From Gnetum montanum (Eukaryota > Streptophyta > Gnetopsida > Gnetales > Gnetaceae): a stretch of 64,000 nt of DNA. Shown here one piece after another: positions 20,621 to 32,740 of this stretch. The stretch covers positions 678,124 through 742,123 of the forward strand of contig MNCI01014441.1 of NCBI GenBank assembly GCA_015680685.1. Direction: 5' to 3'. The translations under genes and the position numbers were made by a program. Each line of letters starts with the position of its first letter. The first letter of the stretch is position 1. A model generated the notes under the pieces. The model was given only the letters and a program-made list of their open reading frames with translations. It ran no database searches and was not told the origin of the DNA.

Positions 20621-23413
20621 TCATGTGGTTCCCAGTGGTGGAGGCTCCTCCATGGGTGCCTTTCCTTTGTCTTGTGTTCCAAGCTTTTGAAATGGATACC
20701 TTAAAGAAGCACCTAAAGTTTTTCCTCTTCTATCTGAGGATCATGAGCCATTCATGCTAATGTTCCAATGTTTGATGGAGCTAGCACTTCCCACGGATAT
20801 GGAAATTGTGAGAACATTTGATTGGCCTTGACATACCATGCTGCAAATAGCCATCGTTCCTCCTCATAGGCTTTGACTTTGTCTTTAAATTCCTAGTAAT
20901 CCGTAAGCTATCAAGCCAAATCTACTACTACATTTTTTTTTACCTTGGTAGCTAGCTTTTACCACCTCCAATTTAGAGTTTGCTACCTCTAATATTTGCA
21001 ATGTCTTCATTTGTTTCACAAACTCTATCTCATATTTAGCATAGGTGGCAACTACCTGCTTCTCGAGCTCAATTCCTAGGCACCCTGCTATTAACATGGC
21101 CAAGTTGGCGTATTGCAGATTTGCCAACTTCATGTATTCTTTGAGATCTTGGATCTACAGGTCCTAGCTTTTCAAGTTCACCTAATGGGCAAGGGCATAA
21201 GTATCCAGAATGGCCTGCCAATTAGTGTTTTGAGCATTTAGGGAATTGACATGTGCCTTGGCCATTTGGAGTTCCTTCTCAATGATTTCCTTGTACATGC
21301 CCACTTGGTCGCAGAAGTGCTCCTTTAATTTTTCATGCTTCTTAGCCTCATTTTGCCATGCGCTTATTTTAATGGCTATCTTGTGTTGAATGGCACATAC
21401 CTCCTTCATTGAGAGGGTTTTGTTTTCTCTGGCTAAGCGACTTATATCTTGGTTGACTCTTATTACTTGTTCTCGCATTTCTTGGAAACTTTCTTCAAAA
21501 ATGTTCTTCTATTTTTCAACTATCATCAACCAAATATTTTTGGCAGTAAGGAGTTTATTTCCTTCTTGTAAGGCCTTGAGAGCTTTAACATGTGCACATG
21601 TCTGAGCTTGTGCTTTTGAAGCATCCTAATCAGCCTTCTCTTTTTCCATTGCCACCCTTTTATTCTCCACTAACAATTCATTTATCTACTCTGTTCTAAA
21701 TGATTCTAACTGATAGGCTGCAAAAAGTTGGGATGAATCCCGTCGTTTAACTTGTAGGGCAATGAACTTTTCTTGGAGTCTCGACAACTCATCTTTTGCA
21801 TGTTTGGCCCTAACCTCAACCATGATCAACTTCCCTTTAGTGGAAATGAGGTCTAATTGTGCCGCTATGGTATCTTGGGGGATGTCAAAAAAGGACGTCA
21901 TTACTTGTCTTGTTTGCAGTAAGCAATCCAAAGCATCCTCATGTTCCACAGGAGTCATTGACGTACTGGCCAGAACTTGAGCATCATGTGCTCCTGTGAA
22001 ATCTACTAGTGGCACAACAGGGACATTAAACAATTCTTTGATATGGTTCACGACCACCTCTATTGCTCCAGCTGCATCCTGGTGTTACATGACCACCACT
22101 ATGGCACCTTCAATAGTTTTTAATTGTACTTGGAATGATGCAGCATTTCCAGAGATCTGTTGTGACCATCGTGATTCCCATCCTCCTGTTTGAATTAAGA
22201 CCTCATCCCTTGTAGGATTAATTGATATGGTGGATTGTACAACATTATTAATCACCTTAAAGAGATTGGACTCATTTCTACTTCCTCAACTAACTATCTC
22301 TGCAGTGGCTCATCGACAATTGGTAATCTTGCAATGATGGTGGCAGTTGTTGGTCTTGTTGGCCTATGGGTTGTGTGCTAGGCCCTACTTCTTGTTGTTG
22401 GTTGAGCCTTATGTTTGGAAGTTGACTAGGCCCTACCGTTTGAGGTGTAGTGGGCCCAATCATCTATTCTTGTTTAGGACCCAATGTCTCACCAACATCT
22501 TTTCTTGGTGCTAGTGGCTTGAGTAACTTAGCATATGAAGCATTTTGAGCTTTTCTGAGGACATCATTGGTGTACCCTAGATTTCTAACACATTGGCACA
22601 ACTTCCTAATCAGACACGGAAAGGGAAATGCAAACTTTCCTATCTTTCATTCTTCAAACCACCTTAATATTTCTGTTAAATATAGATGGGGCAAATTGGC
22701 ATCAACCTTGCCCATTAAAATTGCACTTCCTCTTGCTGCATAGGCAAAAATTTTGTTTAACCCCTTTGTTGGGAAAATATGATAGGTGCCAATTTTAAAG
22801 TAAATTCTCTCTTCAAGGGTTAATTCTCCATATGTTTTATCTTCTTTGTTGTACCCCCTTTTTAACTATACTTTTCTTGCATTTTCATCAAAGCGAGTTG
22901 ACAAGTGAGCAACCTTGGACTCTCTATTTTGAATATTCATAACTTCCACAATGGCCTTTGGAGAGAAATCTACTAAAATTTCACTAATATCGATAGTGGT
23001 ACCCTCTTCTTTATTGTGCCAAAATTGATATGTTTCACCCAAATATCATTCTTCACTCTCCAAGAGGATAGGCCATAGTGGATATCCCTTAAGTAGATCC
23101 TTACTAGCTCAAGGGTGAATTCAGTAAAAGACTCAAAATTAAGTTCTACAATCATGGAAGAGGATGTGGACCTTTCCCGAATGGCTTGAACACATTTTAG
23201 GAACAACATGAGGTGTTGTACTTATTCTAGCACCCTGACCTCTCCACCTTCTACTTGGCCATATTGTGCAGTGACAGGAGTTTCCTAATGGATGTTGAAT
23301 GATGGTGCCTCCTGCTCTACATGTTTTGCATGAGGTCCTTGGCCTCTACCTCTTCCCAGGTGTTTAGTTGCACCTTGAGAAGGTCCTCCTTACTATCCTC
23401 TTTTGGGGGCCAT
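20621..23413 (-). pseudogene. Retrotransposon ORF2: globular domain plus long coiled coil (element C)
   Basis: The span is about 930 codons from ATG (23413, MAPKR, followed by two stops) to TGA (20623-20621), broken by roughly a dozen or more stops and shifts. Residues 1-25 are basic and Gly/Gln-rich (GRGRGQGPHAKH). Residues 68-290 look globular (MIVELNFESFTEFTL; YGELTLEERIYFKIGTYHIF; LPHLYLTEIL; FPFPCLIRKLC). The last block recalls the FPSLIT.LC motif of the domain catalogued as putative plant transposon protein; this is from memory and tentative. A Pro/Gln-rich stretch leads to a coiled coil (about 450-840; LARENKTLSMKEV, KLANLQYANLAML). The C-terminus has FAAWYVKANQ, PWEVL and a Glu/Pro tail. 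No membrane segment, signal peptide or pol motif is visible. Function unknown. Confidence 0.7.
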
Positions 23414-25440
23414 CTAAAATCACACAAGGACTGATTGTTAGTAAGGTTATGTAAACAACTTCGATTATCTTATACCTTACTCATTGCCTTTAATAAATGT
23501 TTAATTCTTTTCTTAGTGTGATTCTAGAGTTAGAAATTTTTTAATGAAGTTGCCCTAAAAGTTTAATGTCGAACCTAATTTGTTTAGGTGACTCATATAA
23601 TAGTTTAGATGACTTGGGTGAAGGGATAAAATTAGTTTGGCATAAATTTTTGATAATACTTACCCCTATGATATCCTTCGAGTGAGAGAAAATTTTCAAA
23701 AAAAATATGCACAAGTTCTATAATACCCCTCCCCCATGACTAAGTTAAACACTCTAGGTTTAATTAGGTTCAATGAAAAAAGAAATCAGAGTGTTAGAGA
23801 GTGAAATATTGGAAGTTGAAGTTAGACTCGCAAAGCCTTGAAAATCATGGATCCAATACTGGGTACCTCATGTTGCATTAGACCTGATACTAGGTACCCA
23901 ATATCGCATCCCAACCAAGATAGGGTACTTAGTAGAATTGATGATTTTTTGAGTTTTAGGGCCAAAATTGAAGGATTTGAGGTAGATTCAAAAGGTCTGG
24001 GGTAATGGCAAGCATGAATTAAGGCATCGAAAGTGTAATGAAGTGGAGTCATACAATGAAGTTCTTTGAAAAGGATGAGGAAAAAGGACATGTAGTGGTT
24101 CTAAGGAACGTTCGATTAAAATGATGAAAAAGGAGAGAATGGATTTGGCAATGGAGTACTTGGAGGGTATAAAATGATGTTGTGGTCTACAATAAGTACA
24201 AATTACAAAAGTCATGCAAGTGGGTCCTCCCCAAAGCAAGTTCCAACCTATAATGTCCTTGCATAACCACACCTTAAAATGTCTGTAGGCACTAAAAGTG
24301 TTAAATGCAACATTCACATGTGCAACAAAACACACACATGTTAAGTACCATCGCAATGAAGTATGAATTCTATGTCACATAAGGCACAAGTCAAAAATAC
24401 CTAGATCGTGAAATGAAACAAATTGCAAAAGTGATTGCAGGAATCAAGACATGAGGTAACTTACCTTGGGCACAATGAATCCTGAGTATTATGTGTGATT
24501 AAAGTACCATTAGCCTTTTAATCTAAGATCAAAACCAAGTCCATACCTCTAATTAATGACATCGCATTATTTCATCCCAAGGATAGATAACCATAAGACC
24601 ATCATGATAGCAAGGTGTACGATCACTTAGTGTTCTGTGTAAGGGAGGAGTGATTTGAATTTTTTTCAGCACGTTTTTCTTGTGCTTTTATTTTTTGCTT
24701 CATTTTTTTCTTTTCTTCTTAGCTTTCTTATTCTTTTTCCTTTTTTTTCTTCTTCTGGCTGCTTTTGCACTTAGTCTTTCCCAAAGGTGATCCGGAGAAG
24801 CCACCAACCTTCAGGCATGGATGCATGTCTTTCCAATGGGACCCCCTAGAATAGCATTGCATTCCTTTCTTGAGTGCCTTTATTACCACTCTTACTCCCA
24901 TTGTTCATTAGATCTACAAGGATCTTAGTACGACCAAGCTGCATGATAGCACATACAGATGTCACCAAAGAGAATGCACAAGTCCCCTTGATGTCACACC
25001 TTTGCCATTCCCTCTTAGTTCTTCACTCTTCACTTTGGGCATAATGAGTACAAAGTTACTTTAAGTTTTGATGATAACAAGAATATCATCATACCCAGAG
25101 CAAGAACCTCTTATTAATAGAATGGGTGGGTAGATGTTGTGGGCTCACTATCCAAATAATTAGTCACTTTTGACTCGATAACATAGAACAACACCTCAAC
25201 CAACTGGTTACATGAGTATTTTATTCACAAATGAGATTACCCACCAAAAGATAAAATGGAAAATTGGAAAACAAGAAATTAGAAAACAAAAAATTGAAAA
25301 ATTAAAAAACAAAAAAATGAAAAACATTTACTAATTCTTCTTGTTAGAATGGGGGGTATCCCCTATGACTAAACATTTGATCATGGTGAGAATTAATGAA
25401 TGGAAAGTTATGATCTATGCATGTTGAAAATATTAGGGTT
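23414..25440 (-). other. Noncoding linker of element C
   Basis: No supported ORF. It is bounded by polypurine-like blocks at 23725-23743 (CATGGGGGAGGGG on the minus strand) and 25351-25371. A GATATC/GGTACC module lies at about 23830-23930, similar to LTR promoter modules. The shared GGACC box is at 24222-24285, and the GACATGCATCCATGCCTGAAG box is near 24820. Confidence 0.65.
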
Positions 25441-27718
25441 CGATCATATCCAAACTATTGGGTGTCTTTTGGTGTAGCGGTAGGAATGTATCCAAATTGG
25501 GGTTCACACACTTGATTAAAGTAGGCATAGTGCGATAGATTATAAGATGTGATCATGTGATAAGAACCTAACCCACTATGGCACTCGTGACCATAATATG
25601 GTATGCAAGGATCAATATGTCTCCTCATATTGTTATATTCATTGGGCTACATGGTTGTTGGAGTATTAATTGGTGGCCTAGATAAGGTAACATGAGGCAT
25701 TGAATTTGAAGAGGAAGGTGCATCGCAGTGTTGGGCTTGTGCTAAGTTGGAGGATGTAGTGGTTTCAGAATCGTGTTATTTCTTTCTAAGGCCATGCCTA
25801 AAGAAAGGATGCTTCCAACGTTGTGGAGGACTCCCACTGCTATTGATAATAGCAGCACAAGTAATGTTCGTTGGTTGGTGCTATGGTGCAAAACCTTCTG
25901 GTACAACTAGTGATGATGTAGAAGGAGGTGAAGGAGGAGAATATTGAGAGTAAGGAGGAGTGTAAGGAACATGAGGTGGTGATCCCGTAGGAGAGGACAT
26001 GGGTTGATAACACTTAGGAGAGTGATAATAACAAGGTGAAGTAGAGGATGTTGTTCCAATTGGAGAAATAGGGTATTGAACGTAATAGACACTTGGTTTT
26101 AGATGATACGAAGGGTGTGGCTAGTTTGGCAATGGCCTCCCCCATGACTAGGGGTTTTGCCACTGTAGTTGAGCATAGTACTTCTGTACAAAATTTGGAT
26201 GTAACATTCTTCCCCAATGCTCATGTAGATGTGAGAAGATTGGACATTAGCCTTTTGGTTGATCGTACAGGCAAACATCGCATTGATACTTATGATTTGT
26301 AATTGAGCCCTTATCCTCATTTTCTTTGACCCTTCTTTCCAATTGTCGAATGGTTTTCTGTCCTATTTCTAGGATTAGTATCCTCTATTTTTTTTGGTCA
26401 TCAAAGTTATCTTTCATGGATTTCCCTCTAATAATGTCGGCATATTCTCCAAATTTTTTATGTACCCACTCCATCATCTTGTTGATCTTTGCCTTGATTT
26501 CATCTAGTGATTTTAGTATTGGCATAGGTAGGGACGATTTCACCTCCTCGAGGTGAGTTAATTTCTCCTCTTCATAATTATGGCCCTTTGTTATTTCAAG
26601 AGTTTGGTCCTATTGAGGTTTTTTAACATTCGCCCAATTGGTTATTCCTCCTTCTTCTTTTGCTACTCACTTAATAAGCTCTTGGAATTGATGGGTTCGT
26701 AGTTCATATAGTTGACCTGAGGCATACATCCTAGGGTCTCCCTTGTTTCATTATAGAGCCCATCCATGATGTGATACATTAGCCTTTCCTTGAAGAACCC
26801 ATGGCCTAGGCATTTATTTAACAAAGAGTAATATCTTTCTAAGGCCATGTCCAAGGGTTCATGTTGCCCTTGTTTCCACTCTTGGATTTGTCTCCTGAAG
26901 GCTGACACTCTTGTATAGGTTTGATATCTTTTGTTGAAGAGGTTTACCATTGTAGGCCAATGGCAAATTGAATTTGGTTTTAAAGACCTGTACCATACTT
27001 TAGCTTGGCCAACAAGTGTCATAGGGAAGAACTTAAGCCTTTGCCACCCATTCTCAATGTTGTTCCATACATAGGCATCATAGAAGGCTTGTAAATGATG
27101 TTGTGGATCTAAATTATAGCCCCCTGAGAACTTAGGAAAGTTGTTTAAATCAAGCCTGGGTAGACAGATTTCCTTGCAATGCCTATGGGATATTTGAATG
27201 GCCTCTATTATATGCATTAGTCTCTTAGTGGCCACTAGGGGTTCATCATCACTAAGTAGATTGTGAGTTCATGAATTGGGAAAATGTTGTCTATGTTCAT
27301 GTTGGCATTCCTAATTTCACCTATGGGTTCGATTTTTATTTCTAAGCTGATCCCTTAAGGAATAGTCATCTATGTCACAATTCAATGATGAAAGAGCAAA
27401 GAAAGAGAGGGAATTGGAAGACTTGTCATGAATTTTGTAAGTCTTCCAATCATCCCTTGATTTACTCTTGCTATCCATTGAGAAGGTCCTAGGCCTTACA
27501 GGCCCCCTTGTTCTATGGGATGTCCCATCTTCACTAGAGGTGTCCAAGTTGGATGATGAAAGTCCTTGAGTATCATTGGGGTTTCTATGAACATATGAAA
27601 CTCCTACAGAAGATTGAGTACTCCAAAGTTCTTCTTCATCATAAATTTTTTTGGTTCTCCAATGAATTGCCTCACTAGATGTTGTGTTATCGTTGTCTTG
27701 TGAAAGAGACATTGTCAT
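25440..27718 (-). pseudogene. Gag of element C (near-complete, a few stops)
   Basis: The ATG at 27718 follows a leader shared with E and G. The first 133 codons are open (MSLSQDNDNTTSSEAIHW, Ser/Arg-rich). The capsid-like domain is intact over 190 codons at 27235-26663: FPKFSGGYNLDPQHHLQAFY, WQRLKFFPMTL, VWYRSLKPNS, LFNKRYQTY. The C-terminal part (26320 to about 25440) holds a zinc-knuckle-like CDVCLYDQPKG with its His replaced by Gln, then a Pro/Ser/Tyr-rich tail. The left limit is set by homology and loss of similarity. It packages element RNA in the family's life cycle. Confidence 0.75.
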
Positions 27719-27827
27719 GAATTGTGTGTGACTTAAGTGAATTTCATTTCTTTATTTAAAAGATATATCGTTAATACCTTGTTATAGTGATCTTGTATGA
27801 TATAACTAATCTAGATAACTAGCACCA

Positions 27828-27845
27828 TCCCCGACAATGATGCCA
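27828..27845 (-). other. Primer binding site of element C
   Basis: The minus strand reads TGGCATCATTGTCGGGGA, 14 of 18 matching the tRNA-Asp complement, all four differences being transitions. Confidence 0.75.
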
Positions 27846-27846
27846 A

Positions 27847-28692
27847 TGATGAGCAGCGAGGTACCCCTATGCTCAACCATGTGAATATAAGAGTGTACAC
27901 ATGATCTGGTTGAACTCTGCGGATGAACTAGTTGTGGCACCTAGAGAGTTATGCCTTGATTGCAGTTTGCTATCTTCCCACTTGGACTAGTATTTGCTTT
28001 ATCATGTATGGTTTAGTCCAAAGTGATGTGTATGATGTGATCCCTATTACTATGCTACTCCTAAGAACAATGAGAGATAACTTAATTAAGCTAATGAGCA
28101 ATAGGAAATAAGATCTAAGCTAGCCAAAGTGTGATGAGCATCTATCCTTAATCATCCATATGCATCTTGGACTTCATGTACTACTTCTGGGATTACCAAG
28201 TGCACATCACTTGAAGCACTACTTGATATGCTACTGGGTTACCACATAGTTACACTTAAATGTTTGTGATTAAGGCATACTCATTTCACGTTAACAATAG
28301 GAATAGTAAATGATGATAAAAAAATATTAAATAAGAAAATAGTAATAAATAATTAATTAAAGCAATTAAAAGCCAAGTGAATCCTGCAATGATGGAGTAA
28401 TCTTGATCTTTATTGTTGATTGTGTGTGTGTCCAAGTACGTCACACTTGAACAAAGGTTCCATACAATTACAAGCATCACACTGCAAGCATGCACTGAGA
28501 ATAACTGAAAGTTAAACTACTAAAAGAAAAGAACCTATAACTAATTGACTAACTAAAAAGACTCTTTCATTGTGCATCTGAGTGTTATATTTATAGGCTA
28601 ACATAGGAATCATGATATCATGTATACGATATCGTGTCCAGGCTACGATATCGTGTACCCGATATCAAGGCCTAACAAACCGTGATTCATCA
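27847..28692 (-). repeat. 5' LTR of element C
   Basis: From TGATGAGCAG to GTGATTCATCA (plus). Minus-strand TATAAATA at 28595-28588. The promoter tract contains several copies of CGATATCG-like palindromes at 28612-28665. Confidence 0.88.
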
Positions 28693-28736
28693 ATGATAAT
28701 TAACATAGTATATTCTATACTTGAATTTTTTAACAT

Positions 28737-29632
28737 TGATGAGTCGTCATTGGTTGGCTGCATTGATGAGGCCCCATCGACGCATCTCGTTTTGCATCAA
28801 CAAGGCCTCATCAACGCAGTGTTTGTCCATCGCCTATAAATACGCACCTACCAATCACATTGATGGGAAATCAAGATTTCAATAGTAGCGAAGCTCTTAC
28901 ATTTTTTCCATTCAAAAGTTAGAATTTTGTCCTTGAGTGCCCGCAATAGGAGTTATTGAGTGTACAGATCTTTATTTGAGCATTGTTGTACCTGAGCATG
29001 AAAATGTGTGCGGTAATAAAGACAAGCTTTCTGATAAACCTTACAACACTTTGGATAGATTAGCTATTTTATTTATGCATTTAATGTCTTCAATTATTTA
29101 TTAAATGCTTTCAATTAGTTATCAAATATTTTCTAGTTATTATGTTAATGAGACAATTAAGTGAGAAAGATTACACACATAAGTATGACCACTTCAAGTA
29201 TAACACGTATTCGCTTGGTAATCCTAGCAGTGTTATTACTTGGTACTCCTAGTAGCATGGTGTTTGGTCACCCAGCAGTGGATACATGGGTTCAGGATAT
29301 GTAAAAAAAGTGGGAATAGATACTTATGTTAGGATTAGTTAAATGATTGGTTAATTCATAATTTAGATTAGTTAATTAAAATCCTTTTATCTACATTTCA
29401 AGCACCAAAATATAAAATCCAAATGATAAAAATTGGATGCCTTAGTTACACTTAACCATACCAACATACATCACAAGTTTAATTAGGAGGATAACGATTA
29501 ACCATAAGGCTAGATTCACTTCCTAAAGGGCTAGTGCATTGGAATCGACAAAGTTTGCAGAATTCGATTGGATCACATGTGAACACTTTGTGATTTGTAT
29601 GGTCGGGTGTAGGGGTACCTTGCTACTCATCA
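28737..29632 (+). repeat. 5' LTR of composite D
   Basis: 896 bp, TGATGAGTCG to CTACTCATCA, with TATAAATA at 28835-28842. Upstream of the TATA box the repeated units are of the CATCGACGCATC/CATCAACGCAG type rather than GATATC. The body after the TATA box resembles LTRs of element A. Confidence 0.85.
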
Positions 29633-29633
29633 T

Positions 29634-29651
29634 TGGTGTCATTGCTAGGGA
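29634..29651 (+). other. Primer binding site of D
   Basis: TGGTGTCATTGCTAGGGA, 13 of 18 matches to the tRNA-Asp complement, differences all transitions. Confidence 0.75.
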
Positions 29652-29786
29652 CTTTGTTTGTGGAATGTGTGCTATTTAGGTCTAAGTGGATACCACTAAT
29701 ATCATTGTACAAACCTAAAATTCAATAACATTCCCACTATACATATATTATAGAAGCACAATGCTAATTTCATTTTATTTTATAAA

Positions 29787-32270
29787 ATGTCTTCTTCTTC
29801 TCATAAGCCTAAAGATACTAGACCACTGGTCCCACAGGAATGCAAGGTGGTATACACTCATCTAGATGAGTTTGTGCTAAATTTCACCTTCATCCTACAT
29901 TAGGATGAGCAAATGTGATGGTGTGATATGGAGGGAAACATCATTTTTCCCACTAATAGATCTATGTCTGGAATGCTATTTAAAACCATTAAGAAGTTGG
30001 GCATAGTAGATCTTCATGAAGAGTACATTGTGGATGGATATGACACTCAGAACTATTGTCCCACTGAAACACAACGTAAGCGAGATAAACATCAAGAAAG
30101 ACTTTATGAAGCCACAAAGGAAAAACATTACACTAACCCCTTGTTCCTACTAGATCAAGAGAAAAATGAGGATCCTCCCTTGGAAGATTCTCAACATGAA
30201 GATTCTCCACCCCTTGTTACTAATGGTGAGGGTATGAACTTGACCCTACGATCAACTATTCATAAACTAGGTTGAAGAAAGAGTGATAGCCAAGGTAGGG
30301 ACTTGGGTGAACATTACAATGACAAGGGATCTAATGATGGTGATCGTAAAAAGCGTAAGAATGGTGGTGAACATCACAGTGGCAATTTCAGTCCACCTTC
30401 CTCTTCATCCAATTTTCAACATTCCTCTTCAGCTGATGGTTCTCATGAAATTCGCCATCAAAACAACCATAATGAAGGTAATCAACAAAATAGTAATGAT
30501 CATTAAGGCTGCCAAAATTGAAGGGGTGGCCAAAACCATCATCGGCGTCATCAATGCAACGATGATGATGAAACTTTACTGGTGACTCAAAGTATGCTTA
30601 GAGGTAATGAAGATCCTAACCAGGCATATGAAAAATAGTTGGATCAAGTGCCTAGATATGAACAATATCCTAAGATTTGAGGGGGAATAAAATTCTGATC
30701 TGCAAACACATCTACAAGCTTTTCAAGATGTTTGTGCCTTATAGAACATCGAGAATGAGTGGCAGAAATACAAGCTTTTTCCAAGGACACTCATTAAGGA
30801 AGCTGAAAGTTGGTATTGGTCCTTAGAACCAGAATCTATCTAAAGATGGAGTACCATGTTAGAACTATTTAATGACAAATATCAAACATACTCTAGAGTA
30901 TCTAATCTGAGAAGGCAAATCCAAGGCTAGAAAAAAGGCACACACGAACCCTTGGATGCTACCATGGACCAATACTATTCACTCTTACATAGGTGCCCTG
31001 GTCATGGTTACTCTTAGAGGGAATAACTTCACCACATCATAGATGGGCTCGGAGCAAAAACAAGAAGAACCCTTAGGGTGTATGCCCAAGGGAGGTTATT
31101 TAAAATGAGAGCTCATCAAATCCAAAGGCTAATTGAATAGGTAGCAAAAGAAGAAGATAACTATGAAAGAGTGAAAGTGCTAAAGAGTATAATAGGGATC
31201 CATCCATAAGAAAACAAGAGGTTCAATATTGTGATGAGGAGGAGTCACCGTTTGATGAAGTGGTGAACAAAAAGATCTTGCCTATCCAAAAATCTATTTT
31301 TAACATTTCAACCAAGGTTGACAAGTTATGGAACTCTTTGGATGAAAAGTTTCAAATCGCTTTGAAGATTACTAAACAATCTAAAGAGAAAAATAGTGAT
31401 CATAATCATAGATAGCGAAAAGAAGCTGAATGTGCCACCAAAGAGGTAAGGGCAAAGCTATTGCAGTAGAGAAAGTTGTGGAATCTGACTCTGATGATGA
31501 AACTAAACGTGACATCTGTCAATATGAACATCCAAAGGGATGCTACCCTATGGTGTCACACTTACAAGAGTCTAGAGTTTATGCATTAAATCCTCACCTA
31601 GCATATAGACAAGCTCCAAGATGATTGCCTTACCCTCAAGGCAATCCAAGGCAGTTCCACTAATAGTAACAAGCTTACTACCCAAGTGGAACTCCTCCAC
31701 AACCTTATGAACAATACCAACAATGGTACCAACCACAATTGTGGGAAATGCCATCGTCAAGGCAACAGTACCCTTATAGGCAACCAGATCCATACGGGTA
31801 CTATGTTTAGCAACCTGTCTCCCCTAGAAGTTTGGTAAGTCATGCATCATTCTAGCATCACTATTACCCTCCAGGGTACATTGAATACATTCACCATCTA
31901 CTCGAGGAGAAAATCCATATCTGTATCCTTATCATCCTCCACATCCCTCTACACCTACACTTGCACCTTCAACCCAATTACCCCCTACTCCATCCATGCA
32001 TAGTGAAATTCCTCCATAGCCACAACAACAAAATGCTACAAGGGTTGTACACTCACAACTAGTTTTTCAACCAAGTGGTCTAGATAATTGATCAAGGAAA
32101 TGACCTTTCTTCCAACCCAACAGTCCTTTCCAACCCTCATAACCTACTCTAGTTGATGACCTTGCATCTCCAACACCCTCATCCTTTATATCAAACACCT
32201 TTGAGTGTCCTTCAAACCAAGTGCTGCCTAGGATCTGCACTATAATGCTAACTCATGTTATTTCTTACTA
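29787..32270 (+). pseudogene. Decayed Gag of D
   Basis: The ATG at 29787 gives MSSSSHKPKDTRP. The N-terminal domain shared with A and H follows (FTFILH, DEQM, DMEGNIIFP), with two stops between. An acidic then His/Asn/Ser-rich spacer covers about 30150-30510. The capsid-like domain (30660-31200) shows EWQKYKLFPRTL, ESWYWSLEPES and LFNDKYQTYSRVSNLRRQI with several stops. A knuckle-like ICQYEHPKGCYP lies at about 31515-31550, its first Cys apparently lost, then a Pro/Tyr/Gln-rich tail to the protease. Confidence 0.75.
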
Positions 32271-32279
32271 GATCAAGGT

Positions 32280-32740
32280 TGGCAACCTTCCTACAAAAAG
32301 ATCTGATCTAGGAAGTCCACTTATTTTTCTACAAATTGCTGGACAAGAGCCATGCAAGGTTCTTCTTAACTTTGGTTCCAAAGTTAACCTCATCTCTCAT
32401 GATATGTACAATGCCTCGAATCTACCACCTCTTAAGAAGAGTAATATCCATCTCGAATTAGTAGATCAATCGATTATGGTCCCTTTGGGATTAGTAGAGG
32501 ACATTGTGACCACAGTTTGTGGGTGGTCCTATCCTATTGATTTTTTGGTAATCAAGGTGGACAATTGCACAAGTGACTTCCCCATCATCATGGGAAGGGC
32601 TTCGTTAAGCACGGTCGATGCACAAATGGGTATAAGGGACCTATGTCTCGAAATATCTAAGGAAAATGAGTTAGGCAAAATTGAGAAGAAGCATATTCCA
32701 TGCATCATGTACAACGATAATGGGTACAATTGCGTGTAAA
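32280..32740 (+). pseudogene. Protease region of D with mutated active site
   Basis: It aligns with the protease of A (LPPLKKSNIHLEL, VPLGLVEDIVTTVCGWSYP, FPIIMGRASLST). At the catalytic site D has NFGSKVNLIS where A has DSGSRVNLIS, so the catalytic Asp and the following Ser are replaced. The domain ends at a stop after YNCV. Confidence 0.75.

Larger units (their letters stand above)
19618..28692 (-). mobile_element. Element C: non-autonomous LTR retrotransposon with gag and ORF2
   Basis: LTRs at 19618-20439 and 27847-28692. Flanks ACGAT (19613-19617) and ATGAT (28693-28697) form a 5-bp target duplication with one transition. In element orientation: 5' LTR, tRNA-Asp-type primer site, gag (27718 to about 25440), linker with polypurine-like edges, ORF2 (23413-20621), polypurine tract, 3' LTR. 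No protease, RT, RNase H or integrase sequence was recognised in its 7.4-kb interior. This is the most complete element of the ORF2 type here. Confidence 0.88.

Noticed and set aside
20621-23413. ORF2 as an env-like glycoprotein
   Set aside because: Position fits Athila env-like ORFs, but no signal peptide, transmembrane helix or cleavage motif is visible. The coiled coil alone is not enough.
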